Part shown: positions 8,494 through 17,863 of the stretch, piece by piece | Layout of the letters: every line of letters starts with the position of its first letter | Position numbering within the stretch: position 1 is the first letter of the stretch | Assembly (NCBI GenBank): GCA_016703335.1 | Contig: JADJCG010000020.1 | Span: forward strand, 22,036 to 86,035 | Direction: 5' to 3' | Length of the DNA stretch: 64,000 nucleotides | From: Caulobacteraceae bacterium | GTDB lineage: Bacteria; Pseudomonadota; Alphaproteobacteria; Caulobacterales; Aquidulcibacteraceae | The notes under the pieces: model-generated | The model's database searches: none | Told to the model about the DNA's origin: nothing | The model's input: only the letters and a program-made list of their open reading frames with translations | Position numbers and translations under genes: made by a program

Positions 8494-9394
8494 AGCATGC
8501 CCTCCTCATCGGTCTCTGCGGACAGCGGAGGATTGCCGGTCGCCAGCCAAGTCTGCATCGCGGCGATCAACTCATCGCGCAGCGCTTCCGGCAATCCATC
8601 GGGTGCTGTCTCCGCCAGGAACGCCTGGATTAGCAACCACCGCGCCTCACCCTCGGGAATGCCGCGCGAGCGCATGTAGAACAGCGCGCGCTCATCCAGG
8701 CCCCCGCGGTGTTGCCGTGGGCGCACTGAACATCATCGGCATGGATCATCAGCTCGGGCTTGGCGAAAATCTCGGCGCCGTCTTCGAGCAAAAGGCCTCG
8801 GTGATGCTGTCGCGCGTCCGTCTTCTGTGCGGCGCGCTCAACGACGATCTTGCCCTGAAACACGCCGCGACCGCCCTTACGCGCGACGCCCTTGATGAGC
8901 TGGCGCGTTACAGCGCCGGGCGCTTTGTGCTCGATCACCGATGTGAGATCGGCATGACGACCGGCGCCGACTAGATAAGCGCCGTTCATTGTTACTTCGA
9001 CGCCCTCGCCCTCAACCGTCACATGCGTTTCAATCCGCGCTAGCCGTGCGCCGAAACAGAGCACATATTGCGTGTACTTCGCGCCAGCGGCCAAACGCAC
9101 GCGCGTGACCGAGAGCGGAAGTTCTTTGCCGGTTTGGATCACAACGCGCGTTAGCTCGGCGTTTTCAGCAACAGTCCAATCGAACGACCGCGCGTCCATG
9201 TACCGATCATCGGTCATACGCTCGACGAAGAGGTGCTTGGTGCTGGCCTCCAGGCGCTGCGTACCCGGCGCCAAGCGTTCGATGATATCCCGCCCTTCGC
9301 GCAGCACATGGCGTTCGTCGCCAACTGCCTGACGAAGATCGGAGTACTTCCACGCCTCGTTGCGACGTGTCGGGAGTTCGGCGGCGATGCTCAC
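8490..9394 (-). CDS. sufD: Fe-S scaffold subunit SufD, frameshifted
   Basis: Partner of SufB and SufC in the SufBC2D scaffold. It starts MSIAAELPTRRNEAWKYSDL, the usual SufD N-terminal signature, and the beta-helix core runs to 'HADDVQCAHGNTAG'. The end 'LDERALFYMRSRGIPEGEA' is one base out of frame. The break is the five-C run 8701-8705; a sixth C restores 'NTAGGLDERALFYMRSRG'. The joined product is about 301 residues, on the short side for SufD. It overlaps sufC and sufS by 4 bases each. Confidence 0.9.
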
Positions 9395-10137
9395 GCCGCT
9401 CTCACATATGTGTCGTAGCCGTCGCGCTCGAGTTCGAGCGCCAACTCCGGCCCGCCACTCGTAATGATGCGGCCTTTGGCGAGGATGTGAACGCGGTCGG
9501 GTTTGATGTAGTCCAGCAGACGCTGATAGTGCGTGATCACCAACAGGCCGCGATCCGGCGCGCGGGCGCCATTTACGCTTGCAGCAACAATCTTCAAAGC
9601 ATCAATGTCGAGACCAGAATCCGTCTCATCCAAGATGGCGAACTTCGGCTCAAGCACAGCGAGCTGCAGCGCCTCGAAGCGCTTCTTCTCGCCACCGGAG
9701 AAGCCGACATTGAGCGGACGCTTCAGCATCTCCTGATCGATCTTCAGCGCCTCGGCCTTCGCACGAAGGAGCTTCAACAATTCGGGCGCCGGCACAGGCT
9801 CCTGCCCACGCGCCTTGCGCTGAGCGTTGAGCGCGGCCTTCAGAAACGCAATCGCCGAAAGACCCGGAATTTCCACCGGATATTGGAACGACAAAAACAA
9901 ACCTGCAGACGCGCGCGCCTCTGGCTCCAACGCCAGAAGATCCACACCGCCGAGCGTGGCAGAGCCGCTCGTCACTTCGTAATTGTCGCGACCCGCAAGC
10001 GCGTAGGAGAGCGTCGACTTGCCAGAACCGTTCGGACCCATAATCGCGTGCGTCTCACCCGCGGGTACGGAGAGCGTGAGGCCTTTGATGATCTCAGCGT
10101 CGCCGACAGCGACATGGAGGTCTTTAACGTCAAACAC
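9391..10137 (-). CDS. sufC: Fe-S assembly ATPase SufC
   Basis: ABC-type ATPase that drives the SufBCD scaffold. The 248-residue protein shows Walker A GPNGSGKST (34-42), the SufC version of the ABC signature GFSGGEKKR, Walker B 'AILDETDSGLD' and the switch histidine in 'VITHYQRLLDYI'. It is intact. It overlaps the following sufD by 4 bases, and its start overlaps the upstream small membrane protein gene by 8 bases. Confidence 0.95.
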   Translation of the reverse strand: MFDVKDLHVAVGDAEIIKGLTLSVPAGETHAIMGPNGSGKSTLSYALAGRDNYEVTSGSATLGGVDLLALEPEARASAGLFLSFQYPVEIPGLSAIAFLKAALNAQRKARGQEPVPAPELLKLLRAKAEALKIDQEMLKRPLNVGFSGGEKKRFEALQLAVLEPKFAILDETDSGLDIDALKIVAASVNGARAPDRGLLVITHYQRLLDYIKPDRVHILAKGRIITSGGPELALELERDGYDTYVRAA

Positions 10138-10426
10138 GCTGCTGCTTGTCCTTCTTGTAGTCCTCCACCGTGCGTATCGGGTCGCCGTTCAATTTCGCAG
10201 TCATCGTGAACCACACGCCCGCGAGTAGGCAGACGATCGCGAACACGATGATGCCTTCGAACATGTCGTCGTTCGCGCCCAGCCACGCGAACGCCACGGC
10301 GCCGCCTGTCAACGCCGACACGAAGATGAGCGACACCAGATAGCCCTTCCAATGGATTGGCGCGATTGCCTGGCGGCGGTCCTTCAGCGGGTGGCGGCGC
10401 GCAAACCAATATTCGCGTTGGCTCAT
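10130..10426 (-). CDS. Small inner-membrane protein within the suf operon
   Basis: The start MSQREYWFARRHPLKDRRQA at 10426 is chosen because the residues before it overlap the upstream lipoprotein gene end. Two hydrophobic helices follow: about residues 24-42 ('YLVSLIFVSALTGGAVAFAW') and 52-68 ('GIIVFAIVCLLAGVWFTMTA'). A charged C-terminus ends KKDKQQRV. No family is recognised. It lies between sufB and sufC together with a lipoprotein gene, an insertion into the otherwise conserved suf order. Co-expression with Fe-S assembly follows from position; function is unknown. Confidence 0.65.
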   Translation of the reverse strand: MSQREYWFARRHPLKDRRQAIAPIHWKGYLVSLIFVSALTGGAVAFAWLGANDDMFEGIIVFAIVCLLAGVWFTMTAKLNGDPIRTVEDYKKDKQQRV

Positions 10427-10916
10427 GGGCAAAGCCCCGCCGTCCATTGACCCGCTTCGCCACCGCGCGCGCATTGCGTGCGACGATAGGCGTTCACCGG
10501 AAACCAGCCATCGGCCTCACGCCGAAACTCAATGCGGACGTGGCCGCCGGAAACCGCGTCATCTTGCAACCCAGTGCGCACGACGTCAGCGATCGCCTGA
10601 TCACCATTCTCGCGCACGAAAGGCTAACATCAGCACCTTCCATGACTTCCGGTCCAAGCAGCGGCTCAAGCGCTTCCATCACCGCAGGTGCGCCAAATAC
10701 GCCAACTTCGCTCGGCTCAATCGCAGTAAATGCATCATTGGGCGCGCCAAGAAGCAAAGCATCGACCGGCGGGATTTCGGCGCGCGGTGCATCAGTGGTT
10801 TCAGACGGCGCATCGATGCTCGGTGTCGAGCCTTCGGCTTCACGGTCCGGCGGTTGTTGGTCGCACGCAGCAAGTGCGATGACGCACGCAGCCACAGCAT
10901 AACGCCACACGCTCAT
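10423..10916 (-). CDS. Lipoprotein in the suf operon, frameshifted
   Basis: The N-terminus 'MSVWRYAVAACVIALAACDQ' is a lipoprotein signal with lipobox LAAC. A proline- and acid-rich linker follows, then a small domain that continues out of frame as 'VRENGDQAIADVVRTGLQDD' to 'READGWFPVNAYRRTQCARG'. The break is at the three-A run 10619-10621 (plus strand): one more A gives 'DVSLFVRENGDQ'. Total length is about 164 residues. The C-terminal half looks like a small secreted domain with one cysteine pair. The family is unknown. It overlaps sufB by 4 bases. Confidence 0.65.
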
Positions 10917-12400
10917 CCAACGCTCCCTTCGAGGCTGACTTCCAGCAATTTCTGCGCTTCGACCGCAAATTCCATCGGCAGCTTCTGCAAGACTTCCCGC
11001 ACGAAGCCGTTCACCAGCAACGCGACCGCTTCCTCTTCAGGGATTCCGCGCGAGCGTAGGTAGAAGAGCTGATCGTCAGAGAGCTTAGTCGTGGTCGCCT
11101 CGTGCTCGAACTGCGCATCGGGCGTACGGGTTTCGACATACGGCACAGTGTGAGCCGCGCACTGATCGCCGATTAGAAGCGAGTCACACTGCGTGAAGTT
11201 ACGCGCGCCCTTAGCCTTCGCGTGGGCAGAGACGAGGCCGCGGTAGGCGTTGGACGACCGACCAGCAGAGATGCCCTTCGAGATGATGCGCGAGCGGGTG
11301 TTCTTGCCCAAATGGATCATCTTGGTGCCAGTGTCGGCTTGCTGGCGCCCGTTGGCGACGGCGATCGAGTAGAACTCGCCTGAGCTATCGTCGCCGCGCA
11401 ACACGCAACTCGGATATTTCCAGGTGATCGCCGAGCCGGTCTCCACCTGCGTCCAGCTGATTTTCGAGCGCGCACCACGGCAGTCGCCACGCTTGGTGAC
11501 GAAGTTATAGATGCCGCCTTTGCCTTCGGAATCGCCAGGCCACCAATTCTGCACGGTGGAGTATTTGATCTCCGCATCGTCAAGCGCGACGAGTTCTACC
11601 ACGGCCGCATGCAGCTGGTTTTCATCGCGCATCGGCGCGGTGCACCCTTCAAGGTAGGACACGTAAGCGCCCTTGTCAGCGATGATCAGGGTGCGTTCGA
11701 ACTGGCCGGTGCCTTCCGCATTCATACGGAAATAGGTGCTTAGCTCCATCGGGCAGCGCACGCCCGGCGGCACATAGACGAACGAGCCGTCGGAGAAGAC
11801 TGCGCTATTGAGCGTCGCGAAGAAATTGTCGGACGTCGGCACAACTGAGCCGAGATACTTCTTCACCAGCTCCGGATGCTCGCGCACCGCCTCGCTCATC
11901 GAGCAGAAGATGACGCCCGCCTCGGCCAGCTCCTTCTTGAAGGTGGTGACGACCGAGACGCTGTCGAACACCGCGTCCACCGCGACGCGCGGCGCGCCTT
12001 CGACACCGAGCAAAACCTCGGCTTCCCTCAGAGGTATGCCGAGCTTCTTGTAGGTATCGAGAATTTCACGATCGACATCCTCAAGGCTTTTGTACTTCGC
12101 GCCAGCCTTCGGCGCCGCATAATAACGCGCGGCTTGGTAGTCGATCGGCGGGTAGTGGACGAGCGCCCATGTCGGCTCTTCGATGGTCTGCCAGCGCTGA
12201 AACGCGTCTAGGCGCCATTGCAGCATCCACTCCGGCTCGCCCTTCTTGGCCGAGATATAGCGGACGATATCTTCGTTGAGCCCCGGTGGCGCGAACTCTT
12301 GCTCTAAGTTGGTGACGAAGCCGTGCTTGTACTTCTCCGCTTCCAGCGCACGCGTCGCGGCGACGGTGCCCTTGTCGATCGTGTCCTTCACCGCGCTCAT
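10913..12400 (-). CDS. sufB: Fe-S scaffold subunit SufB
   Basis: Scaffold on which SUF clusters are built with SufC and SufD. At 495 residues it is full length and intact. Landmarks are 'PEWMLQWRLDAFQRW' near residue 60, 'YVPPGVRCPMELSTYFRMN' mid-protein, 'SYLEGCTAPMRDENQLHAAVVEL', 'KRGDCRGARSKISWTQVETGSAITWKYPSC' and the C-terminal 'FEHEATTTKLSDDQLFYLRSRGIPEEEA'. It is the second structural gene after the iscS-like gene, with a 4-base overlap. Confidence 0.95.
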   Translation of the reverse strand: MSAVKDTIDKGTVAATRALEAEKYKHGFVTNLEQEFAPPGLNEDIVRYISAKKGEPEWMLQWRLDAFQRWQTIEEPTWALVHYPPIDYQAARYYAAPKAGAKYKSLEDVDREILDTYKKLGIPLREAEVLLGVEGAPRVAVDAVFDSVSVVTTFKKELAEAGVIFCSMSEAVREHPELVKKYLGSVVPTSDNFFATLNSAVFSDGSFVYVPPGVRCPMELSTYFRMNAEGTGQFERTLIIADKGAYVSYLEGCTAPMRDENQLHAAVVELVALDDAEIKYSTVQNWWPGDSEGKGGIYNFVTKRGDCRGARSKISWTQVETGSAITWKYPSCVLRGDDSSGEFYSIAVANGRQQADTGTKMIHLGKNTRSRIISKGISAGRSSNAYRGLVSAHAKAKGARNFTQCDSLLIGDQCAAHTVPYVETRTPDAQFEHEATTTKLSDDQLFYLRSRGIPEEEAVALLVNGFVREVLQKLPMEFAVEAQKLLEVSLEGSVG

Positions 12401-13586
12401 GCTGCAGCCTCGCGGTTGCGGCGCGCGGCGACTTTCGTCAGCGCATTGAGCGCTTCATCGACGTCGCTGTCCTTTGACTCGTGACCGAAGCTCACACGCA
12501 GGGCGGCCTTGGCCAGATCTGGCGGCACGCTCATAGAGCTAAGAACGCGGCTAGAGCGCACTTTTCCGGAAGAGCACGCAGCGCCTGAGCTGATCGCCAC
12601 ACCTTCGAGATCCATCGCGATCACTGCCGTTTCCGCCGCCAAACCAGGCAGCGAGAAGTTCGACGTGTTCGGCAGGCGCGGCGCGTCGGCGCCGAACACA
12701 ATTGCGTCCTTAGGCAAAGCGGCTTCGAAGCGATCACGCATCGCGGTCACGCGCGCTGCTTCAGCACCGAGATCCTTCAATGCCCACTCGACCGCTGTCG
12801 CGAAGCCCACCAAAGCGGCCCCGTTCTCCGTGCCGGGACGACGGCCGCGTTCTTGTCCGCCGCCGAAGCGGGTCGTCACGAACGGCGCGCCAGGCGCAAG
12901 GATCAATGCGCCAGCGCCCGGCGGGCCGCCAAGCTTGTGACTGGAGACGACCAAATACGTCGCGTCGAGATCTGCGATGCTGACGGGAATACGGCCGAAG
13001 GCTTGTGCAGCATCCACAAGCAACAACGCGCCATGTTCACGGCAAAGCGCGGCGACCTTTGATATCGGTTGAATGACTCCTGTCTCGTTGTTCGCGAGCT
13101 GGACGACGACGAGAGCAGGCCTTTCCGCCGCGCGGCCGATTGCTACAAGCGTTTCCGAGATCGACCAAACCGCTGGTCGACAATGGCGCGCGCGCGATGA
13201 ACCGCTGCCGCCCCTTCGAAAAGCGCGTCGTGTTCACGTTCCGCAACAATCAGAGAAGGAGGTGGAAGCGGGTCCAGAGCATCGAGATCATGCTGGCTCA
13301 CAGGCGCGCGCAGACGAGCTTGGTTCGCGTAGCTATCGAACGTATCCAGCACCAAGTGCAGCGCTTCCGTGGCCCCGGACGTGAACAACACGTTCTCCGC
13401 GCTCGCATCCAGCGCGCCGGCGATCCGCTCGCGCGCGTCTTCGATCATCGCGCGCATGCGGCGTCCGACACTATGCACCGAAGAGGCATTGCCGCCTGCC
13501 GCGAGCGCGCGCGACATCGCCACGGCCGCTTCGGCGCGGATCGGCGCGCCGGCGTTGTAATCACAATAAACGGGCGTCTTCGTCAT
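12397..13586 (-). CDS. Cysteine desulfurase, IscS/NifS-like (group I), frameshifted
   Basis: PLP enzyme delivering sulfur from cysteine. It begins MTKTPVYCDYNAGAPIRAEA at 13586, the standard N-terminus of group I enzymes. 'SHKLGGPPGAG' carries the PLP lysine and 'SSGAACSSGKVRSSRVL' the persulfide cysteine loop. The middle is displaced by one base near 13160-13168, after 'ARAIVDQ'; the downstream frame reads 'ALVVVQLANNETGVIQP', the expected conserved segment. Total length is about 396 residues. Having this gene as well as sufS in a single operon matches several alphaproteobacterial suf clusters. Confidence 0.88.
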
Positions 13587-13590
13587 CAAA

Positions 13591-14034
13591 CTATTCCGCA
13601 GCGACCTGTGCGCTGCCATCGAAGCGTTGTTCGAGCACATCGGCGAGAGAAACCGAGCCGAGGAAAACTTGGATGCGGTCACCCATTTCTTGCCAGAGAC
13701 CATGCGCGATGCAGCGGCCGTTGCGGCCGATGCAGCTTTTGGATGACGCAGAGTCGCAGCGCGTGGCCTTGATCGGCTCGTTTACGGCTTCGATGATCTC
13801 GGCCACCGTCACCAAACCCGCATCGCGCGACAAGCGATAGCCACCCCCCGGTCCGCGCACGCCGGACACTAGGCCGGCGCGGCGCATCTTCGCGAACAGC
13901 TGTTCGAGATAGGACAGCGAAATCTCCTGCCGGCGCGCCACTTCCTGCAGCGGCACGGCCCGGTCAGCGCCGCCGTGCAGCGCCAGATCGGCCATCGCCA
14001 TCACCGCATAGCGGCCTTTCGACGTTAAACGCAT
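13591..14034 (-). CDS. iscR: Fe-S cluster-sensing Rrf2 regulator IscR
   Basis: Winged-helix repressor that senses the cell's Fe-S status and controls the suf operon it heads. The N-terminal 'MRLTSKGRYAVMAMADLALH' is the Rrf2 signature, the recognition helix region is 'QEISLSYLEQLFAKMRRAGLV', and three cysteines at 93, 101 and 108 (RCDSASSKSCIGRNGRC) match the cluster-binding set of IscR. At 147 residues it is full length. It lies 4 bases before the iscS-like gene. A matching binding site is seen upstream. Confidence 0.93.
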   Translation of the reverse strand: MRLTSKGRYAVMAMADLALHGGADRAVPLQEVARRQEISLSYLEQLFAKMRRAGLVSGVRGPGGGYRLSRDAGLVTVAEIIEAVNEPIKATRCDSASSKSCIGRNGRCIAHGLWQEMGDRIQVFLGSVSLADVLEQRFDGSAQVAAE

Positions 14035-14124
14035 ACCTGTCCCTTCCCGCGCCCTCGCCCGCCCCCAAATTGAGTGCTAGAAGCCGCCCCCTTTGGGGCC
14101 GGGCCTCTTACGCTGTCAGCTAAG

Positions 14125-14145
14125 ATACCCGAGTGTTTTAGTCAA
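14125..14145 (-). promoter_or_regulatory. Candidate IscR (iron-sulfur) box with promoter -35
   Basis: Read on the minus strand, the site begins TTGACTAAAAC and ends ACTCGGGTAT, closely resembling the type 1 IscR box described for alphaproteobacteria. It is about 91 bases before the iscR start. TTGACT can serve as the -35 element, so bound IscR would block the promoter and give negative feedback. The site also lies 46 bases before the divergent hydrolase gene. Confidence 0.6.
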
Positions 14146-14191
14146 GAATTAGCCGTCCAGAGTTCCTGCGGCGGTTGGGGTCGAAAAACGA

Positions 14192-14877
14192 ATGCCGGAA
14201 GTGATTTTCCCGGGCGCCGCAGGGCGCGTGGAAGGCCGTTATCAAGAACCGTCGAAGGAAGGCGCACCGATCGCGCTCATCCTTCACGGCCACCCCCGCG
14301 CCGGTGGGTCGATGCAGGATCGCGTTACCGTCCAGCTCTATAAGCTCTTTACCTCCAAGGGCTTCGGCGTTCTGCGCTTCAACTTCCGCGGCATTGGCCG
14401 CAGCCAAGGCATCTTCGACAACGGCATGGGAGAATTGTCCGACGCTGCCTCGGCTCTCGACTATCTGCAAGCGATGAACCCGAACGCCGAGCAATGCTGG
14501 GTTGCGGGTATTCATTCGGCGCGTGGATCGGCCTGCAGTTGCTGATGCGCCGCCCCGAAATCGACGGTTTCATCGCAGTGGCGCCGCCAGCGAACCACTA
14601 CGACCTTTCGTTCCTGGCGCCATGTCCGGCCTCCGGCGTCATCATCTATGGCACGCGCGATAGCGTGACGACGGCACAGGATATGGAGCGCGTGATCGGA
14701 CGCATCCGCACACAGAAGAATATTAAGGTCGATGGCGCGCCGATCGAAGGCGCCGATCACTTCTTCCGTGGTCGCGACCCAGGTGAGGATCACCTCGAAG
14801 AAGTGGAACGGCACGCGCGCGAATATTTGGAACGGCGCCTCGCCGCGCCGCCCCGTCCGCCGACCTCTAAGCGCTAA
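14192..14877 (+). CDS. Alpha/beta hydrolase family protein, frameshifted
   Basis: A serine-hydrolase-fold protein of about 228 residues. It has 'IALILHGHPRAGGSMQDRV' with the oxyanion HGHP, 'FNFRGIGRSQG' and the nucleophile elbow GYSFGAW. The acid is in 'IIYGTRDSVTT' and the histidine in 'EGADHFFRGR'. The frame is lost just before the nucleophile at 14508-14511, where one T is missing; adding it gives 'CWVAGYSFGAWIGLQLL'. This COG2945-type family is often called a dienelactone-hydrolase-like protein; its substrate is not known. It is divergent from iscR. Confidence 0.85.
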
Positions 14878-14948
14878 TTACTCGCCGGAGCTTCCGCCGC
14901 CGCCACCGCCACGCGGAGGAATGCGGGCTTCGGACCATCTGAAAAGCC

Positions 14949-15647
14949 TTAGCGGCCGCCAGAATCGCGATCTTCGCGGGGCTGGCGTTCGCGCCGCGGC
15001 TCACGTGGTTCGCGTGCTTCGCCTTCAGCCCTCGGCTGACGTGGCTCACGCGCTTCACGAGGCTCACGGGGTTCGCGTTGTTCACGAGGCTCGCCACCTT
15101 CAGTGCGGTCACCGCGCGGCTCACCTTCGCGGGCCTCGTAACCTCCGCCTTCGCGCTCGCCCTCAGGACGGAAGCGGCGACGGTTGCGGCCGCGGCGCTG
15201 GCCATCACCGCCACCTTCGCGGTTTTGTTGTTGGCGTTCGCCTTGAAACTCGCCGGCTGGTTGCTCTTCACCTTCGGCGCGGACTTCGGTTTCGTCTGAG
15301 CCTTCGCTCTCCGAACCACCCTCTTCGTCGCCCTCGTACTCGCCGTCGTTGAAGTTTTGTTGCTGCTGCACGGGCACTGCGGGCTGCATCGAGCGCACGA
15401 GCCGGAAATAGTGATCGGCGTGCTGCATGTAGTTCTCGCTCAACACCCGGTCGCCAGAGCTTTGCGAGTCGCGCGCGAGCTGAAGATAACGCTCATAGAT
15501 GTACGCGGCGATGCCGCGGAATTTGGTGTCCGGACCGTTGGTCTCGAGCTGACGGTTCGGGTGCTGATGCCCGCCCTGGTTGTTGTGGCTGTGGTAATTA
15601 CCACCACCGCCGCCCGGCTTACGGCCGCGGCCCCGCTGACGCTTCAT
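14949..15647 (-). CDS. DUF4167 protein with repetitive charged tail
   Basis: The start MKRQRGRGRKPGGGGGNYHS at 15647 is chosen because DUF4167 proteins begin with this RNA-binding-like basic and glycine-rich segment. The domain follows at about residues 37-85 ('NGPDTKFRGIAAYIYERYLQ', 'SGDRVLSENYMQHADHYFRL'). The second half is a low-complexity run of E-P-R and R-E-P units, for example REQREPREPREAREPRQPRA, that may be disordered. The family is widespread in alphaproteobacteria and commonly lies next to prmC and prfA, as here. Its molecular role is not established; RNA association is a guess from composition. Confidence 0.85.
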   Translation of the reverse strand: MKRQRGRGRKPGGGGGNYHSHNNQGGHQHPNRQLETNGPDTKFRGIAAYIYERYLQLARDSQSSGDRVLSENYMQHADHYFRLVRSMQPAVPVQQQQNFNDGEYEGDEEGGSESEGSDETEVRAEGEEQPAGEFQGERQQQNREGGGDGQRRGRNRRRFRPEGEREGGGYEAREGEPRGDRTEGGEPREQREPREPREAREPRQPRAEGEAREPREPRRERQPREDRDSGGR

Positions 15648-15930
15648 TGGAAGTGCACCATTTGCTTTGTGGTTCCGTTCTGGGCGACGGCGCGTGGCCA
15701 AGGGCCAGCCGCGAAATGCGCCTCATTTCAAAAGCCCGTTCGATATGGTTCGGGCCGTGCCAAGCGGCGTCAAACGCCGCGATTTTACCTCTTACTGAGG
15801 GAGCTGCCGGCGGCGTCTTAAACGCCTGCCTGCGTGTTGAACCGACGGACAAAGCCCCTCCGCCATCGATTCCGGCTCCGAACCTAATGCGTCGCGCTCA
15901 CCGTTCCAAGGGCTTTTTCCAGACAGAGGA

Positions 15931-16782
15931 TTAAACCGCGCGCCCGACAACAACGCGGGGAATGCCTGAGAGGTCCCGCCGGGGCTCGCCGGTAGCCAGC
16001 CCTGCCTCTTCGGCCAGCGCCTTCACGCTCTCGGCCTGCCCGGCCCCGACTTCCAACGCAAACGCGCCGCCCGGCTTGAGCAGGCTCGGCAGCGCAGCCG
16101 CGATGATCCGATAGGCCGCGAGACCATCCGCGCCGCCATCGAGCGCGACGCGCGGTTCAAAGCGAGAGACCTCCGGCTCAAGGCCGTCAATGTCCGAGGT
16201 CCGAATGTAAGGCGGATTCGATACAACGAGGTCGAAGCGCTCGTCGATGTGCTCGGCCCAATTTCCCTGGCCCGCTTGCAAGCGCTCAGCGACACCCAGC
16301 TGCTCCGCGTTTGCACGCACGACCGCGAGCGCCTCTTCGCTGATATCAATGGCGACGCCGGTTGCGTTGGGACGCTCTTTGAGGAGCGCGAGCATGATCG
16401 CGCCCGACCCTGTACCTAGATCGAGGATGCGATGCGGCGCGTCGGCAGGAAGCGTCTCTTGCAGACCCGCCTCAACCACGAATTCCGTCTCGGGCCGCGG
16501 TGTGAGGACGTTCGCGCTCACCGCGAGGTCCAGCGTCCAAAAATGTTTGCGGCCAAGTATGTGGCTCACCGGCTCTCGTGCTTCGCGGCGCTTGGTGAGC
16601 ACATCGACAGCGTGCACTTGTTCATCGCTGATGGCGCGGCGCGGGTCAGTGACGATGTCGAGCCGGGAGACGCCCGCGCCCGCTTCGAGCAGCAAGCGCG
16701 CATCCAGCACAGGCGAATCAACGCCTGCGGCTTCCAAGCGTTTGCGGACATCCGTCCATACGGAGACCAGTGTCTTACTCAC
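15931..16782 (-). CDS. prmC: Release-factor glutamine methyltransferase PrmC
   Basis: Methylates the glutamine of the GGQ motif in release factors using S-adenosylmethionine. The 283-residue protein has an N-terminal helical bundle, 'LTPRPETE' (93-100), the SAM-binding DLGTGSG (121-127) and the catalytic NPPY (189-192). The start is GTG at 16782, overlapping the end of prfA by 4 bases, so enzyme and substrate are translated together. It is intact. About 280 bases downstream of it, up to the DUF4167 start, hold nothing recognisable. Confidence 0.95.
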   Translation of the reverse strand: MSKTLVSVWTDVRKRLEAAGVDSPVLDARLLLEAGAGVSRLDIVTDPRRAISDEQVHAVDVLTKRREAREPVSHILGRKHFWTLDLAVSANVLTPRPETEFVVEAGLQETLPADAPHRILDLGTGSGAIMLALLKERPNATGVAIDISEEALAVVRANAEQLGVAERLQAGQGNWAEHIDERFDLVVSNPPYIRTSDIDGLEPEVSRFEPRVALDGGADGLAAYRIIAAALPSLLKPGGAFALEVGAGQAESVKALAEEAGLATGEPRRDLSGIPRVVVGRAV

Positions 16783-17860
16783 GCCTCTTGCTCCATCGCC
16801 GCAAGCTTTTGCGCTTGATCCTCCGCGGCGAGCGCATCGAGAACCGGATCGATCGCGCCTTCGATCACTTCGGCGAGATTGTAGAGCGTGAGATTGATGC
16901 GGTGGTCCGTGATCCGCCCTTGCGGGAAATTGTATGTCCGGATCCGTTCGCTGCGATCGCCTGAGCCAATTTGGCCTTTTCGAGCGGCCGAACGTTCTGC
17001 GTCCTGGCGCGCACGCTCAGCGTCATAGAGCTTGGTGCGCAGCATCAACATCGCCTGCGCGCGGTTTTGGTGCTGCGATTTTAGCTGGCTAATGACGACG
17101 ATACCTGACGGCATGTGCGTGATGCGAACCGCAGAGTCCGTCTTGTTGACGTGCTGTCCGCCGGCGCCGGACGAACGCATCGTGTCGATACGGATATCTT
17201 TATCGTCGATGACAATATCGACGTCGCCTTCAGGCTGCGGCAGCACAGCCACCGTCGCCGCAGACGTGTGAATCCGTCCGCCAGCTTCGGTCTCCGGCAC
17301 ACGCTGCACGCGGTGCACGCCGCTCTCGAACTTCAAGCGTCCGAACACGCCTTTGCCGGTGACGCTGGCAACGGCTTCCTTGACGCCGCCGATCCCCGTT
17401 TCAGAGATGTCTTCAAGCTCGAACTTCCAGCCACGCTTGCCAGCGTACTTCTGGTACATACGCAGCAAATCACCAGCGAAGAGCGCCGCTTCCTCGCCGC
17501 CAGTGCCGGCGCGAATTTCAGGATGGCCGAGGCGCTTTCGTCCTTGTCCTTCGGCGCGAGCAACAGCAGCGCTTGCTGCTCCAATTCGGACAAACGACCA
17601 CGAAGATCCTTCAGCTCCAGATCGGCCATCTCCGCCACCTCGCGATCGCTATCTCGCGACATCGTTTCGAGATTGACCATCTCCGCGCGTGCAGCGCGCA
17701 CGGCGCCAACGGCCTCAATCAACGGCTTCAGCTCTGCGTGCTCTTGGCTAAGCTTGACGATCTCAGCGCCATCGCTCGCGGCGGCGAGACGCGCTTCAAC
17801 ACGCTCGAACCGATCGACCGCCTGCGACAGGCGCCGTTCTAATCTATCGTACGCTGACAT
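16779..17860 (-). CDS. prfA: Peptide chain release factor 1, frameshifted
   Basis: Terminates translation at UAA and UAG. The joined product is about 360 residues, as expected. The stop-codon-recognition region reads 'RVPETEAGGRIHTSA' and the hydrolysis loop 'SSGAGGQHVNKTDSAVR' holds GGQ. The break is at 17519-17521: one base is missing in what should be 'CTGGAAATTCGC', giving 'ASAILKFAPAL' instead of 'ASAILEIRAGTGGEEAALFAGDL'. As the gene is essential, a real frameshift is very unlikely. It is coupled to prmC downstream and has an unknown gene 3 bases upstream. Confidence 0.93.
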
Positions 17861-17863
17861 TGG

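Noticed and set aside
14949..15300. CRISPR-like or tandem DNA repeat in the DUF4167 gene
   Set aside because: The repeats are short, irregular and in frame, encoding an E-P-R-rich tail; no spacers.
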